64,000 nucleotides of DNA. It comes from Linderina pennispora (lineage: Eukaryota; Kickxellomycota; Kickxellomycetes; Kickxellales; Kickxellaceae). Positions 54,411 to 64,000 of this stretch are shown piece after piece. The first letter of the stretch is position 1, and the number at the start of each line of letters is the position of its first letter. The DNA is taken from NCBI RefSeq assembly GCF_002104995.1, contig NW_024468249.1, positions 1,116,001 through 1,180,000 of the forward strand, in the 5' to 3' direction. Below the pieces are notes generated by a model. That model saw only the letters and a list, made by a program, of their open reading frames with translations. It was not told the origin of the DNA and made no database searches. Both the position numbers and the translations under genes were made by a program.

Positions 54411-57400
54411 ATGCCGAGTTTCGTTGTCAACCACCAGCTCGTGTCGCTGGACATTGACTTTGACCGGCGCGTAATAAAGGGACTGACAGAGCTCACGATT
54501 GAGCCCAAAACGCAGGACATCACGGCAATTCGGTTGCACTGTGAGCGGCCAGGTAAAGACTACACATTGAACACACAGCACTGCCAAGGCAATATATCCC
54601 GCAAACTACTCACGCCCCCTACTCTCTAGTTGTGAGGAAGGTCACCATCAACGGCGTTGCCTGCGCATATAAGCGTACAGTGCCAGCAACACGACAGCAG
54701 CTACTAAAGAAAGCTGTCGCGGTCTCCTTGGCGACGACTCTGATGACGGCGAGCTGGAGATCCAGATACCTCCCGAGGTGCGGATTGAGGCAGCAGCTAG
54801 CACTAACAGCGGCGAGACAGAAGGAGAGCTGGTGTTCGAAACACTGAGACTGAAGATCGAGTTTTACCTGGTCAACCCGTCGAGCGGTATAGTGTTCAGC
54901 GCCTCTGATACTGATGAAAACCTGGTAACGGTTCACACCGAGACGCAGACCTACCCGAGTTTTACACGTGCCTGGCTGCCCTGCCTTGATAGTGTGCATG
55001 CACGCTGCACCTGGGATATGTTCTTCAGCGTGCCAGCGTGTCTTGGCGATCTTGAAGATGATCCATCAAAGCTGCTGCCGCTGACGGTCGTGGCCAGCGG
55101 AGAGCTGAGCTCGCTGGTGGTGCACCCACGCGATCCGACTAAGCGCGTTTTTCGCTACATTCATGTCAACTGCGTCGCCGGCATCGACTATTGGGTTCGT
55201 AGTTGGCCCTTTCACAAGTGCCTACACGTTGGATGGCAGTCTGCTGGCCAACTGGCACAGATATGAACCCGGAGGCGTCTAGCGGCATTGGCGAGTCCGG
55301 CACAGGAGCAGTCAAAGGAAGATGGCACAGAAGAGAGGGATGCAGAGGAGAGAGACAAGGATAAAGGGGACATGGAATCTGTTAGTGGCGAAGCCGAAGG
55401 CTGACCACCAACGACAAGGGGCAGAAGAAGGTACAACCTGATGAGGCTGCAGCTAATGGGGCCTGCAGGTGAGCAGCAGGCAGCCAAGACCAGCCACAAC
55501 TCAAAGCTCAAGAGGTCTACAGTCGATGCAATCGGCGGGGTGTTTGCGTTCACGTATCCTGGATTGCAGACGGAGCTCGAGACCACGTGCAGTTTCATCC
55601 CGGAGGCGCTAGCTTTCCACTCGCAAGAATTTGGCTCATACCCGTACACTACGTACAAGATCGTGTTCATGGATGGGCTACGGGAGCCCATCATCACGTG
55701 TGCGTCGCTGACAATTGTGCGCACTGACTTTCTGCCACCCGCCAAACATTATCGAGCAGGTGTATGAGACACGGCGGTGTCTGGGACTGGCAATCGCGCA
55801 GCAGTGGTTTGGGACGTATATCACGCCAGACGAGTGGAGCGACATGTGGCTGGTGGTTGGGCTGGCAGGATTTGCTGCTGGCCTGTTTGTCAAGCACAAC
55901 CTGGGCAACAACGAGTACCGGTATCGCCTGAAGCGCGACATGTCGCGGTTATGCCACGCAGATGTCAACCAGCGGCCGATCAGCTACGATGGCCAGCCGC
56001 CTGTGACTGATCCGGCCGAGAATCCAGTTTATGCAGCTCAAGGCCCCGATTGTGCTTTACATGCTTGATAAGCGCATGATGAAGGGTGGAATGTCTTTGG
56101 GACTGCACCGCATTGTGCCAAAGATCCTGGTGGCAGCGATGAGTCGGTGATCTGGACGCGATCGAATGCGATTCGCACCGGGTGGTTTTTGAAGATGTGC
56201 CGCAAGGTCAGTGGAGTCGATCTCAAGACATTTGCTGAGCAGTGGATCCAGGGTACTGGGTGCCCAGTATTTCACTTCAGCTATGCATTCAACCGCAAGA
56301 AGCTGGTGGTCGAGATCACCATGCACCAGGAGTCGACCAACTCGAAGGCCACAGGCGCCGTGGGCCCGCCCGCAGTTGTTCAACGGGCAGATGACAGCGC
56401 GTATTCGTGAGGCCGATGGAACGCCCTACGAGCACGTTCTGGATATCCGAGAGTCGTGCAAAAAGTTCGAGGTGCAGTTTAACACAAAGTACAAGCGAAT
56501 CCGACGCAGCACCAAGCGGTTCCACATGCGGCAAATGGCGGCGGCGGCCGAGGAGCTTAGCGTCAACGCGGATGTCCTGGGCATCGAGGATGACGACGAG
56601 ACATACAGCAATATTGCGTTGTTTGGTGCTGAGAACGAGCAGGAGAAGCGCAACTGGCGCGTGGTTGAGTGGGGCGAGGACGACGAGGAGAGCCTGGCCA
56701 GTGCGACATTCGAGTGGATCCGGATGGATTCGGATCTGGAGTGGGCATGTGTGATTCACTTTGAGCAGCCAGACTTTATGTGGGCGGCGCAGCTGCAGAA
56801 GGATCGCGATGTGGTTGCGCAGCTCGAGGCCGTCGACGCCTTGCGGCTGCTGCCATCCTCAGCGGCATCGACCACATTGATGCGCACGGTGATGGACGGC
56901 CGAGTGTTCTACCGGGTGCGGGTCGATGCTGCCATGGCGCTGGAGCGGTTTGCTAAAGAGAGCCTGGACTGGATCGGGTTGCACCACCTGATCAAAATCT
57001 ACAAAAACCGGTACTGCATGCCGCCAGCTGCTGACGAAGCCAGTGACGAAGGTGATAGCGAGGACATCTCGGTGCCACGGCTACCCAAGCCCAATAACTT
57101 TGCCAACATTGGCGAATACTTCACGCAGAAGGCGCTACTGGCGGCTCTGTCCAACATCCGCAATCGCAACAACGAAGCGCCGGCGGCAGCACGTACTCTG
57201 ATGATCGGTGCGCTGCGGTACAACGACAACAGCGAGAACATGTACTCGGACTGCTACTATCTGGCAGATCTTGTGCGGGCGCTGTCTAACGGGATCATTG
57301 CCAGCGACCGGTTCTCGCAAAAGTACGCGCTGGGCAGCGATCCACAGGCCGAGGACGGGATTCTCAATGAGGTTGAGCGCCTGCGCAAGCTCGACATGCT

Positions 57401-60378
57401 GGTGCCGTCTTACCACAATGTCATCACAGTGGGCGCCATGGACTATTCTGCTGCGGCTGTCGCTGGTGCAGGCGCAGGAGCACCTGTTCAACACAGCCAT
57501 GTTCTTTCAGCATGGCTTCGATCGATAGCTACGTGACTGTGCGTGAGGTGGCTGTGGGTGGGCTGCTGCTGCACTGGGGCATGGGCGACCCGGTGTTTAA
57601 CCGGTACTTCATGATGCTGGCAACCGATTCGGATGCACCGCGCTTGGCAACAACTGTCAACCGCTACATGATGGAGATGCTGATGACACGGTCGATGATG
57701 TACGGCCAGCAGCACAACAGCCTTCTGTTCCTGGAACAGGAGGGCAGCGGTGCAACAGAGTATATCGACACAGACGCGCGGTTAGTTGGCGGCCTCGAGT
57801 CGTTTATAGAGACGGTGGAGGACTCGCCCCAGCTGCAGACCATTCTGTCGTCAGCCATGTATGACTCGACGCTGGCAGCGCCGGCACGCACCCTGCTCGG
57901 GTACTTCCACATGCTGCTCTACCAAACCTTTGACTCGTCGGCACCACCACCAGTCTCTGCTGCGCCCAAGAAGCTGAAGATCAAGCTGGGCAGCAAGCGC
58001 AAGGGCGGGGTGGCGCGTGAGTCGCACTCAGTCAACCGCTCGAATGCATCCAGCGACAGCGAAGATGTGCCGCTGATGTCGCTGAGCCATGCGACAAGTC
58101 GCTACCCGCCAGCTGTGTCTGGCGGCCTGACAGTCAACGAGGATCCGTATTCGGCAGATGTGGTGCCTGGCGAGTTTGGCAGCCCGCCAAGTACACTGTT
58201 CTCGGCGCATGGAGATGAGTGGACGGAAAATAGAAAGAAGAAGCGCAAGCACCACCACAACAGGGACTCATCTACAGATGGATTGCCCGCACAGCCGCTG
58301 TCTCCAGGATACTCAGCATTACCTGCCATTGCAGGTACCCGGCCGCCACCGATCTTTGTACCGCCAGCTCCCGAGCGACCGGCAGTGCCAGCTGCCCAGA
58401 CACCGTTGACAGGTGATATCAAGCCATTGACAGTCAGCGACGACAGAGTCCAGAGCCTCTGCCATCGGCAGCTCCGGCGCCGCCAACCAAGCTCAAACTG
58501 AAGCTCAAACTGAAAACCTCAAAGTCCAAACCGCAGCCAGCAGCACCAGCCTCGCGCGGATCTCCCACCCACCGGTCACCGTACGGCCATCATGCTACGC
58601 CTGCGTTTTCGCCGAGCATGTCACCGCCACAGTATCACTCGACCGCACCACGGGTCTCGTCGCCACTGGCCGTTCATGCTGCTTCGCCATCACGTCGCTC
58701 GCAAGGAAGAGTCACGCCGAACAGCCTGGTCGCCCGTATACAGTCCACAGGAACCAGATCAATTGATGGCTGGGCGGTCTGGACTGGCCAGCGCTGCGTA
58801 TTCGCCAGTCGAGCCTGACTACTCGGCAGCACCACCAGGACACATACTACCCAGTGAATGATCCGGTGGTCGCGCCGCCCGAGACAGTCAAGCGCAAGAA
58901 GCGCAGGATTGAGTCTGGGTCGTTTGCGAACGTGATAGCGGCGATGTGCTGCAGCCGTCAACGTCTGCAGCTCTAGACTCGTCGCAGGCCAAGCTGCTGC
59001 TGCGTGTATGGCGGAAGGTCAGTCGGCACGCCTCTGCATTCCCGTTCATGCGTCCAGTGGACACAGTCCTGGATGGCTGTCCAACGTACTACGATGTGAT
59101 CAAGAATCCAATGGACTTGCGGACAGTGCGGGAGAAGCTGGATGCAAGCCGATACACATCGATGGATGCCTTTGCTGCAGACATGCGCCTGATGCTCGCC
59201 AACTGCTTTGCCTTCAACCCGGCTGGCACGCCTGTGCACACGAATGGGCAAGGAGGTGGAGGCGGCGTTTGAGCGCGAGTGGACAAAGGCGACGACCGCA
59301 GCCCTGCTGAGCGCAAAGCCAGCACGGACCCAGTGGAAAGCAGAAGCGGCAAGGCAGACCTGGAGATGGAGAATGCGCTGCCCGGAAGCAGCCATATTGC
59401 GGCGACCATCAAGAACATCAAGATCCCGCGCACAAAGCAGACGAGCAAGCCGGTGTCCACAGAATCGAGCCCGGGCAGCAACCATCTAAAGCTCAAGGTC
59501 AGCAAGGGCCATTCGGCATCGCCCAAACATGCCGGCACCTCAAGTGGACAGCAGTCCGCGTCGCCCAGCAGGCAGGGGCCAGCCGAGTCGCTGGTCTCCC
59601 TGGACGACCCAGACACAATAATGCGGTACCTTGACCAGGCTGCCGGTCCGACTCGTGGTCCGCCGGTATCACAAGACGCCATGCGTGTGTGCGCACGCGT
59701 GCTCCTGCGGCTGCAGGCGTTGCCGGCGGCGATGGAGTTTATGGCGCCCGTGGACCCAGTCAAGCAGAACGTGCCAACCTACTTTGACATCATCAAGAAG
59801 CCCATGGACCTGGGCACTATCCGCAAGAAGCTGGACCGCCAGAAGTATCGCACTGCCGAGGAGTTCCGTGACGATGTCCAGCTGGTGCTGCACAACTGCT
59901 TCTTGTTCAATGTGCCGAACACATATGTGCACACGCAGGGGCTGAATCTGCAGGAAGCCTTTCGCACGGCCTGGACTGCTCACTCTTGGCGTCGAGCCCC
60001 AGGTACCTGGTGCCCACGCCGCTGCCTGAGGACCCGCCGATGAGCGACCGGGAACATGCACGGGCACGCACAATGCTGACCAAGCTGAAGCAGGGCGAGC
60101 ACGCGTGGCCATTCTTGAAGCCTGTAGATCCGATTGCTCTGGGCGTGCCGACGTACTTTGCCATTGTCAAGAACCCGATGGACTTTTCGACGATTCAGCG
60201 CAAGCTGACCAAGAAGGTGTACCGGTATGTCGCTGACTTTGTGTGCGACCTACGGCTCCTGCTTGACGACTGCTTCCTGTTTAATCTCGCAGAGACACCG
60301 GTCAACGAAGCCGGCAAGGCGGTTGAGAGAGCTGCCAGGGCCATGCTCGAGGGTGAGGGATGGGCACGCTGGTTCTAG
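54411..60378 (+). CDS. TAF2: TFIID subunit TAF2 with three C-terminal bromodomains (many frame breaks)
   Basis: Exon 1 54411-54552, a 77-base intron (GTAAAG..CTCTAG), then coding to 60,378, about 1,960 residues if frames are joined. The N-terminal part is an inactive M1-aminopeptidase-like fold: VVNHQLVSLDIDFDRRV, FTRAWLPCLDSVHARCTW, YPYTTYKIVFMDG and AIAQQWFGTYITPDEWSDMW, where the zinc-binding His pair of true peptidases is absent. TAF2-specific FAEQWIQGTGCPVFHFSYAF follows, then HEAT-like helices to about 57,930. A long basic/Ser-rich linker (KLKIKLGSKRKGG) leads to three bromodomains at about 58,985-59,275, 59,690-59,970 and 60,055-60,350, each with PTYY/PTYF, NPMD or KPMD, and the acetyl-lysine Asn in NCFAFN, NCFLFN or DCFLFN. 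About 19 one-base-type frame shifts occur, yet residues stay conserved, so sequence error is likelier than decay. It binds core promoters within TFIID. Confidence 0.85.
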
Positions 60379-60672
60379 ATATGGCCCAGGGTGTATGACT
60401 TCAATAGATTGTCTGGTCAGCATGATCCGAATACGCTCTGCCTATGACATGGTGTAAAATACACGTGGATTGGAAGGTTAAGAAAATCAGAAGCTAGCGA
60501 GAAATTAAAGAGCCAGAAGGAAACTAGGAAGCAGGCGTGTCAACACACTCGATGCCAGCAAGCTGCAGGAGGCCTGGGGGTGTGGAGCAAACGGGTGGGT
60601 GGCAAGGACCATTGCCGTTTTGTTAGTGAGAGCCGCATGAGGCTGCAGTGCAGAGACCGTCATGAATAGACC
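60379..60672. other. convergent TAF2/Caprin-like 3' region
   Basis: The 294 bases between the two stops hold both 3' UTRs and show no other feature. Confidence 0.4.
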
Positions 60673-63480
60673 TCACTGCCGTCCGTAGTTGCCAGGCATA
60701 ATAGGCTGCTGGGTTTGCGCCCAATGCCGAGACATCGCCAAGCAGGCGCGACCATAGCCTGCCTGCTCGGCTGTGTTCTGGCCGTGATGGTGGCCCTGCT
60801 GCCTGAATCCCTGGCCGCCATTGCCTGTGGTTTTGCGAATTGCCCCAGCGCTGGCGCTGCTGGTACCCAGAGTTGTTGCGCCGGTCGCGCTGCTGTGGGT
60901 GGTGGTGGTGATGGTGGCTCGACCCACTGCCGCTGCTGTTGCTCCCAGAGCCGCGGCGGCGGAAGTTCTGTCCCTGTGCCTGGAGCTGCCCAGGACCGCC
61001 GGGCTGCTGCTGGGGATGCTGGGGATGCTGGGGATGCTGGGGATGCTGGGATGCTGGGGATGCTGGGGTGCTGGGGTGTTGCTGGTAGTGAGCATATCCG
61101 CCGTATGGACCACCGGGCTGCTGCAGTTGCTGCTGGTGCTGCTGCTGGTATGCCTTGACGAAATCTCCGGGTGGAGCCGGCCATCCATACTGAGCAGTGG
61201 CAGCATTGGGATACTCGCCCATTCCAGGCTGGGTAAACCCGCGGGGGGCTACGTCCGGCTGCGGCTGCTGGCCTGCTGCTGCTGGAAATGAGCCTGACGA
61301 GGGTCCGAGCGCTCCCGCCTTTGTTTGACGACGACTCCAACGAGTTAACAGACTCGTTGTTCTCGGATCCACCACCAGTCGCTGCAGTAGACACGTTCGA
61401 TGCATCCACATGCGGATACATGAACGGCACGTTGAGCGGATACCCGGCAGCAACGACATTGGCAGCAGCTGCCATTGCGTGATATGCGTCCCCCGCAGGC
61501 GGCGGCGGCTGCTGCTGCTGGTTCGGCTGGGCGAGCCCTGGTGCCGCGCCATCGAATGCAGTAGGCATAGCCTTGGCCGGGCCGTCAGAAGTGGGCGGCC
61601 AAATCTGCTCGCCCTGGGCCGCCGCCAATGACTGATGCCGACGCCGATGCCGAGCTGCTGGGGTCGGGCACTGCAGGCGAAGCCCTGGCCGAAGGCGTTC
61701 CCACGTGCGATGCATTGGAGGCGACTGCCGACGGATGCCCAGTGTTCACACCCGAGTTGGATGGCATACCCGCGCCAGCCATACCAAACATGTGAGGTGG
61801 CATATAGCCGTACTGTATGGCAAAGTGCGGAGGGTACGGCAGCGGAATCATGCCGTAGCCGCCAGGCATGCCAGGCATTCCGGCAGCAGTGGCTGCAGCA
61901 GCCGACCAGTTGGGCATGCCAACGCCAGGGTGTCCGCCATAGAGACCAAAGCCAGCAGGTGGCTGCTGGCTCGGATCCATGCCAGCACCGACAGACCCGT
62001 GCATTGGCGTGTGTGCGTTGGGAACAACCACCTTTGCAGGCTGGGCAAAGCCGCCAACCAGTTCAGTCTCTGTTTCGGGGACAGCAGCGTCCTCAGTGGT
62101 GTCCTCAGGCCTTCTCACCGCCAGGCATCGCCAGATCAGGTGTCGTTTCTGCAGGGAGCTGCGAGAGCTGCTCCGCTGTCTCTTCAGGCTTGGCCCCGTC
62201 CTTGTCTTCGGCTGGCTCGTTGCTGGAAGCCCCAGGCAGGTCAACATGGGTCATAAAAGTGAGGCCACCAGGAGGCACAACGACCTTGGTGACAAAGTCG
62301 CTGTTTGGGTCGCCGCCAGTAGTGGAGTCGATATACACACTGGGCATCTTGGGCATGCGCACCCCATCAAACGCATCCTCGCCCTTGTTGGTCCCTTCGA
62401 CCCTGGCAGCCGCAGCAGCAGCTAGCTCTTCTTTGGATGGTTCCTGCACATCCCTGGAAGCAGCAGCTGGCTTGGCGTCACTCCCCTCCACCTCCTCACC
62501 AGCGACATCAAGCTTCAATTCCTCAGTGACTGGCTGCTCTTCGGACAAGCTCGGCCGCAAGCACTTGATCAATGATATTGACAACATTACCGTACGTAAT
62601 CTCGCCCTCCAGTCCCTGGACCAGACTGTCGGCGCTCTTTGCCAGCGCACGCACATGGCTAAGACCAGCGTCAGTGAATGACACGTCCTTCTCATCAGGC
62701 ACAACGACCAATTCGTAAAATCCCTGCAGGGCTGCGCGATTGTCGGCAGAGATCTCTTCGCCGGTTCTGGGCAACCTGTTGGTCCGCACTGAACAGGCGT
62801 AGCGCTTGCTTATGCGCAAGCTCTTCGTTAGCCAGAATGCCGGTCGCCAGCTCCAAGCTAGTCTTGGCAATCGAGTCGGAGGCTGTCTGTGTGAAGTCTT
62901 GGACAACCTTTTCCATCGTATCGCTCTCTTCAGCGTCCTGCTCCAGCGACAGCTGGTGGAGTTCGCTCAGCTCCTTGACCAGCAGCTGGTACTGCTCCTT
63001 CTTTGCGATCGTCAGAATCTGGTCGGCGTTGACCTCACCGCCGCTCAGCTTCTTTTGTTCGTACTGTTCTGCGCGCTGCTACACGACAACGAATTGTTGG
63101 TGCAAAAAAAAAGCTTATGCGTGAGTTGGGTGGCTGGCTGGCTGGAAATTGTACGAAGCCAAGAGCATGTATCGTCCATAAAAAGATGTCCAAAAGATAT
63201 GCATGTCCAGCTGACCAACAGGTATTGTACTTACCAGCTTCTTGCGGTAGTTGCGGAGCTTCTTCATGATGGCTGCCGTCAGCGCAGACGGCTTCTTTGC
63301 AGTGGCTGCCTCCAGAGCAGACGAGTCGTCAGTCGCCACATGCCCCGTGGCACCCGAGTCGCTGTCCTCGCCGGACTGCTGAACCGGGTCCGCGGCAGCC
63401 GGTTCCTGGATGGGGACTGCCGGCTCGGCATGCTCCTTAGGGGCGGCAGCGTTACTACCCTTCTTTGACTTTCTGGCCAT
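60673..63480 (-). CDS. Caprin-like RNA-binding protein (several frame breaks)
   Basis: Exon 1 63480-63235 starts MARKSKKGSN and ends at KKLRNYRKKL. A 156-base intron (GTAAGT..TGTAG) joins in phase 0 to exon 2 from 63,078, about 880 residues in all. The joined start (KKLRNYRKKL, QRAEQYEQKKLSGGEVNADQ, YQLLVKELSELHQL) and the block GFYELVVVPDEKD followed by EITYGNVVNIIDQVL parallel the HR1 homology region and dimerisation segment of animal Caprin-1/2. The C-terminal half is Pro/Gln/Gly-rich with NFRRRGSGSN, a run of six His, and RRNN/RQRW segments suggesting RNA contact. Caprins act in cytoplasmic RNP and stress granules; that role here is an inference. About six frame shifts (near 62,775, 62,540, 62,115, 61,615, 61,300 and 60,812) interrupt it. 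Confidence 0.65.
61008..61068. repeat. 9-base tandem repeat in the Caprin-like gene
   Basis: About six units of ctggggatg, one of them only 8 bases (ctgggatg), followed by the variants ctggggtg. On the coding strand they encode PQH repeats or, in another frame, PAS repeats. The short unit switches the frame within the repeat. Confidence 0.7.
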
Positions 63481-63945
63481 TCGTACAATAACGCAAACCT
63501 AGTGAGTGCACTGAGAATAAGAGGTCTCGAGAGAGGAGAAATTGGGGTTGGGTATGTACAGTGTCAATAACGAGATGCTTGCTATGTTCCCAGATTTCGA
63601 ACCACGGTGGAAAATAGAGTATAGAGTGAGGTGCTCCAAGAGACTTTGAAAGTAAAGCTAGAAGGAAAGAAAAAAGCAGAGCAAAGAGCAAGAGTGGCCA
63701 AGGCAGGGGCGGCGGCTGTGGTAGGCAGCGTCACGGTTCACCATTTTCGCCCAAGGTTTTTTCTCTGGAAGCAGGCAGAAAAACAATGCGCGATCAAGTG
63801 GGCCCAGGTTTCTGATTAAGCCAAAATAAAAAATAAAAAAGGCGCACGCCAGAGCCAGCCAAACACTGCTGCAGACGCGTCGAAGCGCGTTCCGCCCTAA
63901 GCTTCTCCGCCCCATTTTTTTGCACCAATTTGCAGTCCATTGACA
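63481..63945. promoter_or_regulatory. divergent promoter, Caprin-like gene and next gene
   Basis: 465 bases between two divergent ATGs. No other gene. A/T-rich runs (about 63,825-63,840) and pyrimidine tracts lie before the rightward ATG. Confidence 0.4.
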
Positions 63946-63988
63946 ATGAGCAGGCACCACCAGGACACGCAGTCCGCTGTGCTCGAAG
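63946..63988 (+). CDS. first exon of an unidentified gene, cut by the window edge
   Basis: ATGAGCAGGCACCACCAG opens 14 codons (MSRHHQDTQSAVLE) plus one base, ending at a strong donor (gaag then GTAAGC at 63,989). The same donor context appears in other first exons in the window. Too little remains to name the product. It is divergent from the Caprin-like gene. Confidence 0.5.
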
Positions 63989-64000
63989 GTAAGCAGCCCC

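Noticed and set aside
54700-60000. Programmed +1 frameshifting in TAF2, prompted by GAC-T-ATT at two shift points (55,186-55,192 and 57,441-57,447).
   Set aside because: The other shifts share no motif, both +1 and -1 occur, and neighbouring genes show the same problem, so random consensus indels explain it better.

Overview
The window is nuclear DNA from a fungus. The coding regions are GC-rich and intron-poor, most introns are short GT..AG with TACTAAC-like branch sites, and the genes are fungal or general eukaryotic housekeeping genes (UBP6, VPS41, DUS1, ADE12, PalA/RIM20, TAF2, NAD kinase, urease accessory UreD, mitochondrial L34). The PAS-type protein, the F-box protein, the glycine-rich secreted protein and the overall style recall Kickxellomycotina (Coemansia/Linderina-like early-diverging fungi). 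That placement is an inference from memory, not a search result.

Layout: 0-8.3 kb holds a PAS-like gene with one frame break, UBP6, a peroxisomal-type FMN 2-hydroxyacid oxidase and VPS41. 8.3-10.3 kb shows no gene. 10.3-12.2 kb is an F-box-like protein. 12.2-16.6 kb is an AT-rich island with a diverged direct repeat that carries a promoter and start-codon region, plus a decayed fragment of an XMAP215/Dis1 gene. 16.6-20.4 kb has three co-oriented secreted-protein genes (class 3 lipase, multicopper oxidase, small Gly-rich protein). 20.5-30.1 kb is a dense housekeeping block (DNAJC8-like, PalA/RIM20, DUS1, ADE12, amino-acid permease). 31.6-38.2 kb is a Sec7-PH ArfGEF with unusually long introns. 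38.5-41.7 kb has NAD kinase, UreD and mitochondrial L34. 41.7-46.4 kb is a long gene-free region ahead of a three-finger C2H2 (CRZ1-like) factor with a long leader and a 1.26-kb intron. 50.2-53.2 kb shows no gene. 53.2-64 kb has an unrecognised gene, TAF2 fused to three bromodomains, a Caprin-like RNA-binding protein and the first exon of one further gene.

Themes: several genes feed signalling or trafficking (PalA/RIM20 pH sensing, CRZ1-like calcium response, VPS41 HOPS, Sec7 ArfGEF), and others feed transcription or RNA (TAF2, Caprin-like, DNAJC8-like, DUS1). No operon-like organisation, CRISPR array, tRNA or rRNA gene was recognised.

Caution: reading frames are broken by single-base-type shifts at about 7 places in the first 53.9 kb and about 26 places between 53.9 and 62.8 kb, while the encoded residues stay well conserved. 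I read this mainly as consensus indel error concentrated at the right end, not gene death. Coordinates of the broken genes therefore span all frames.
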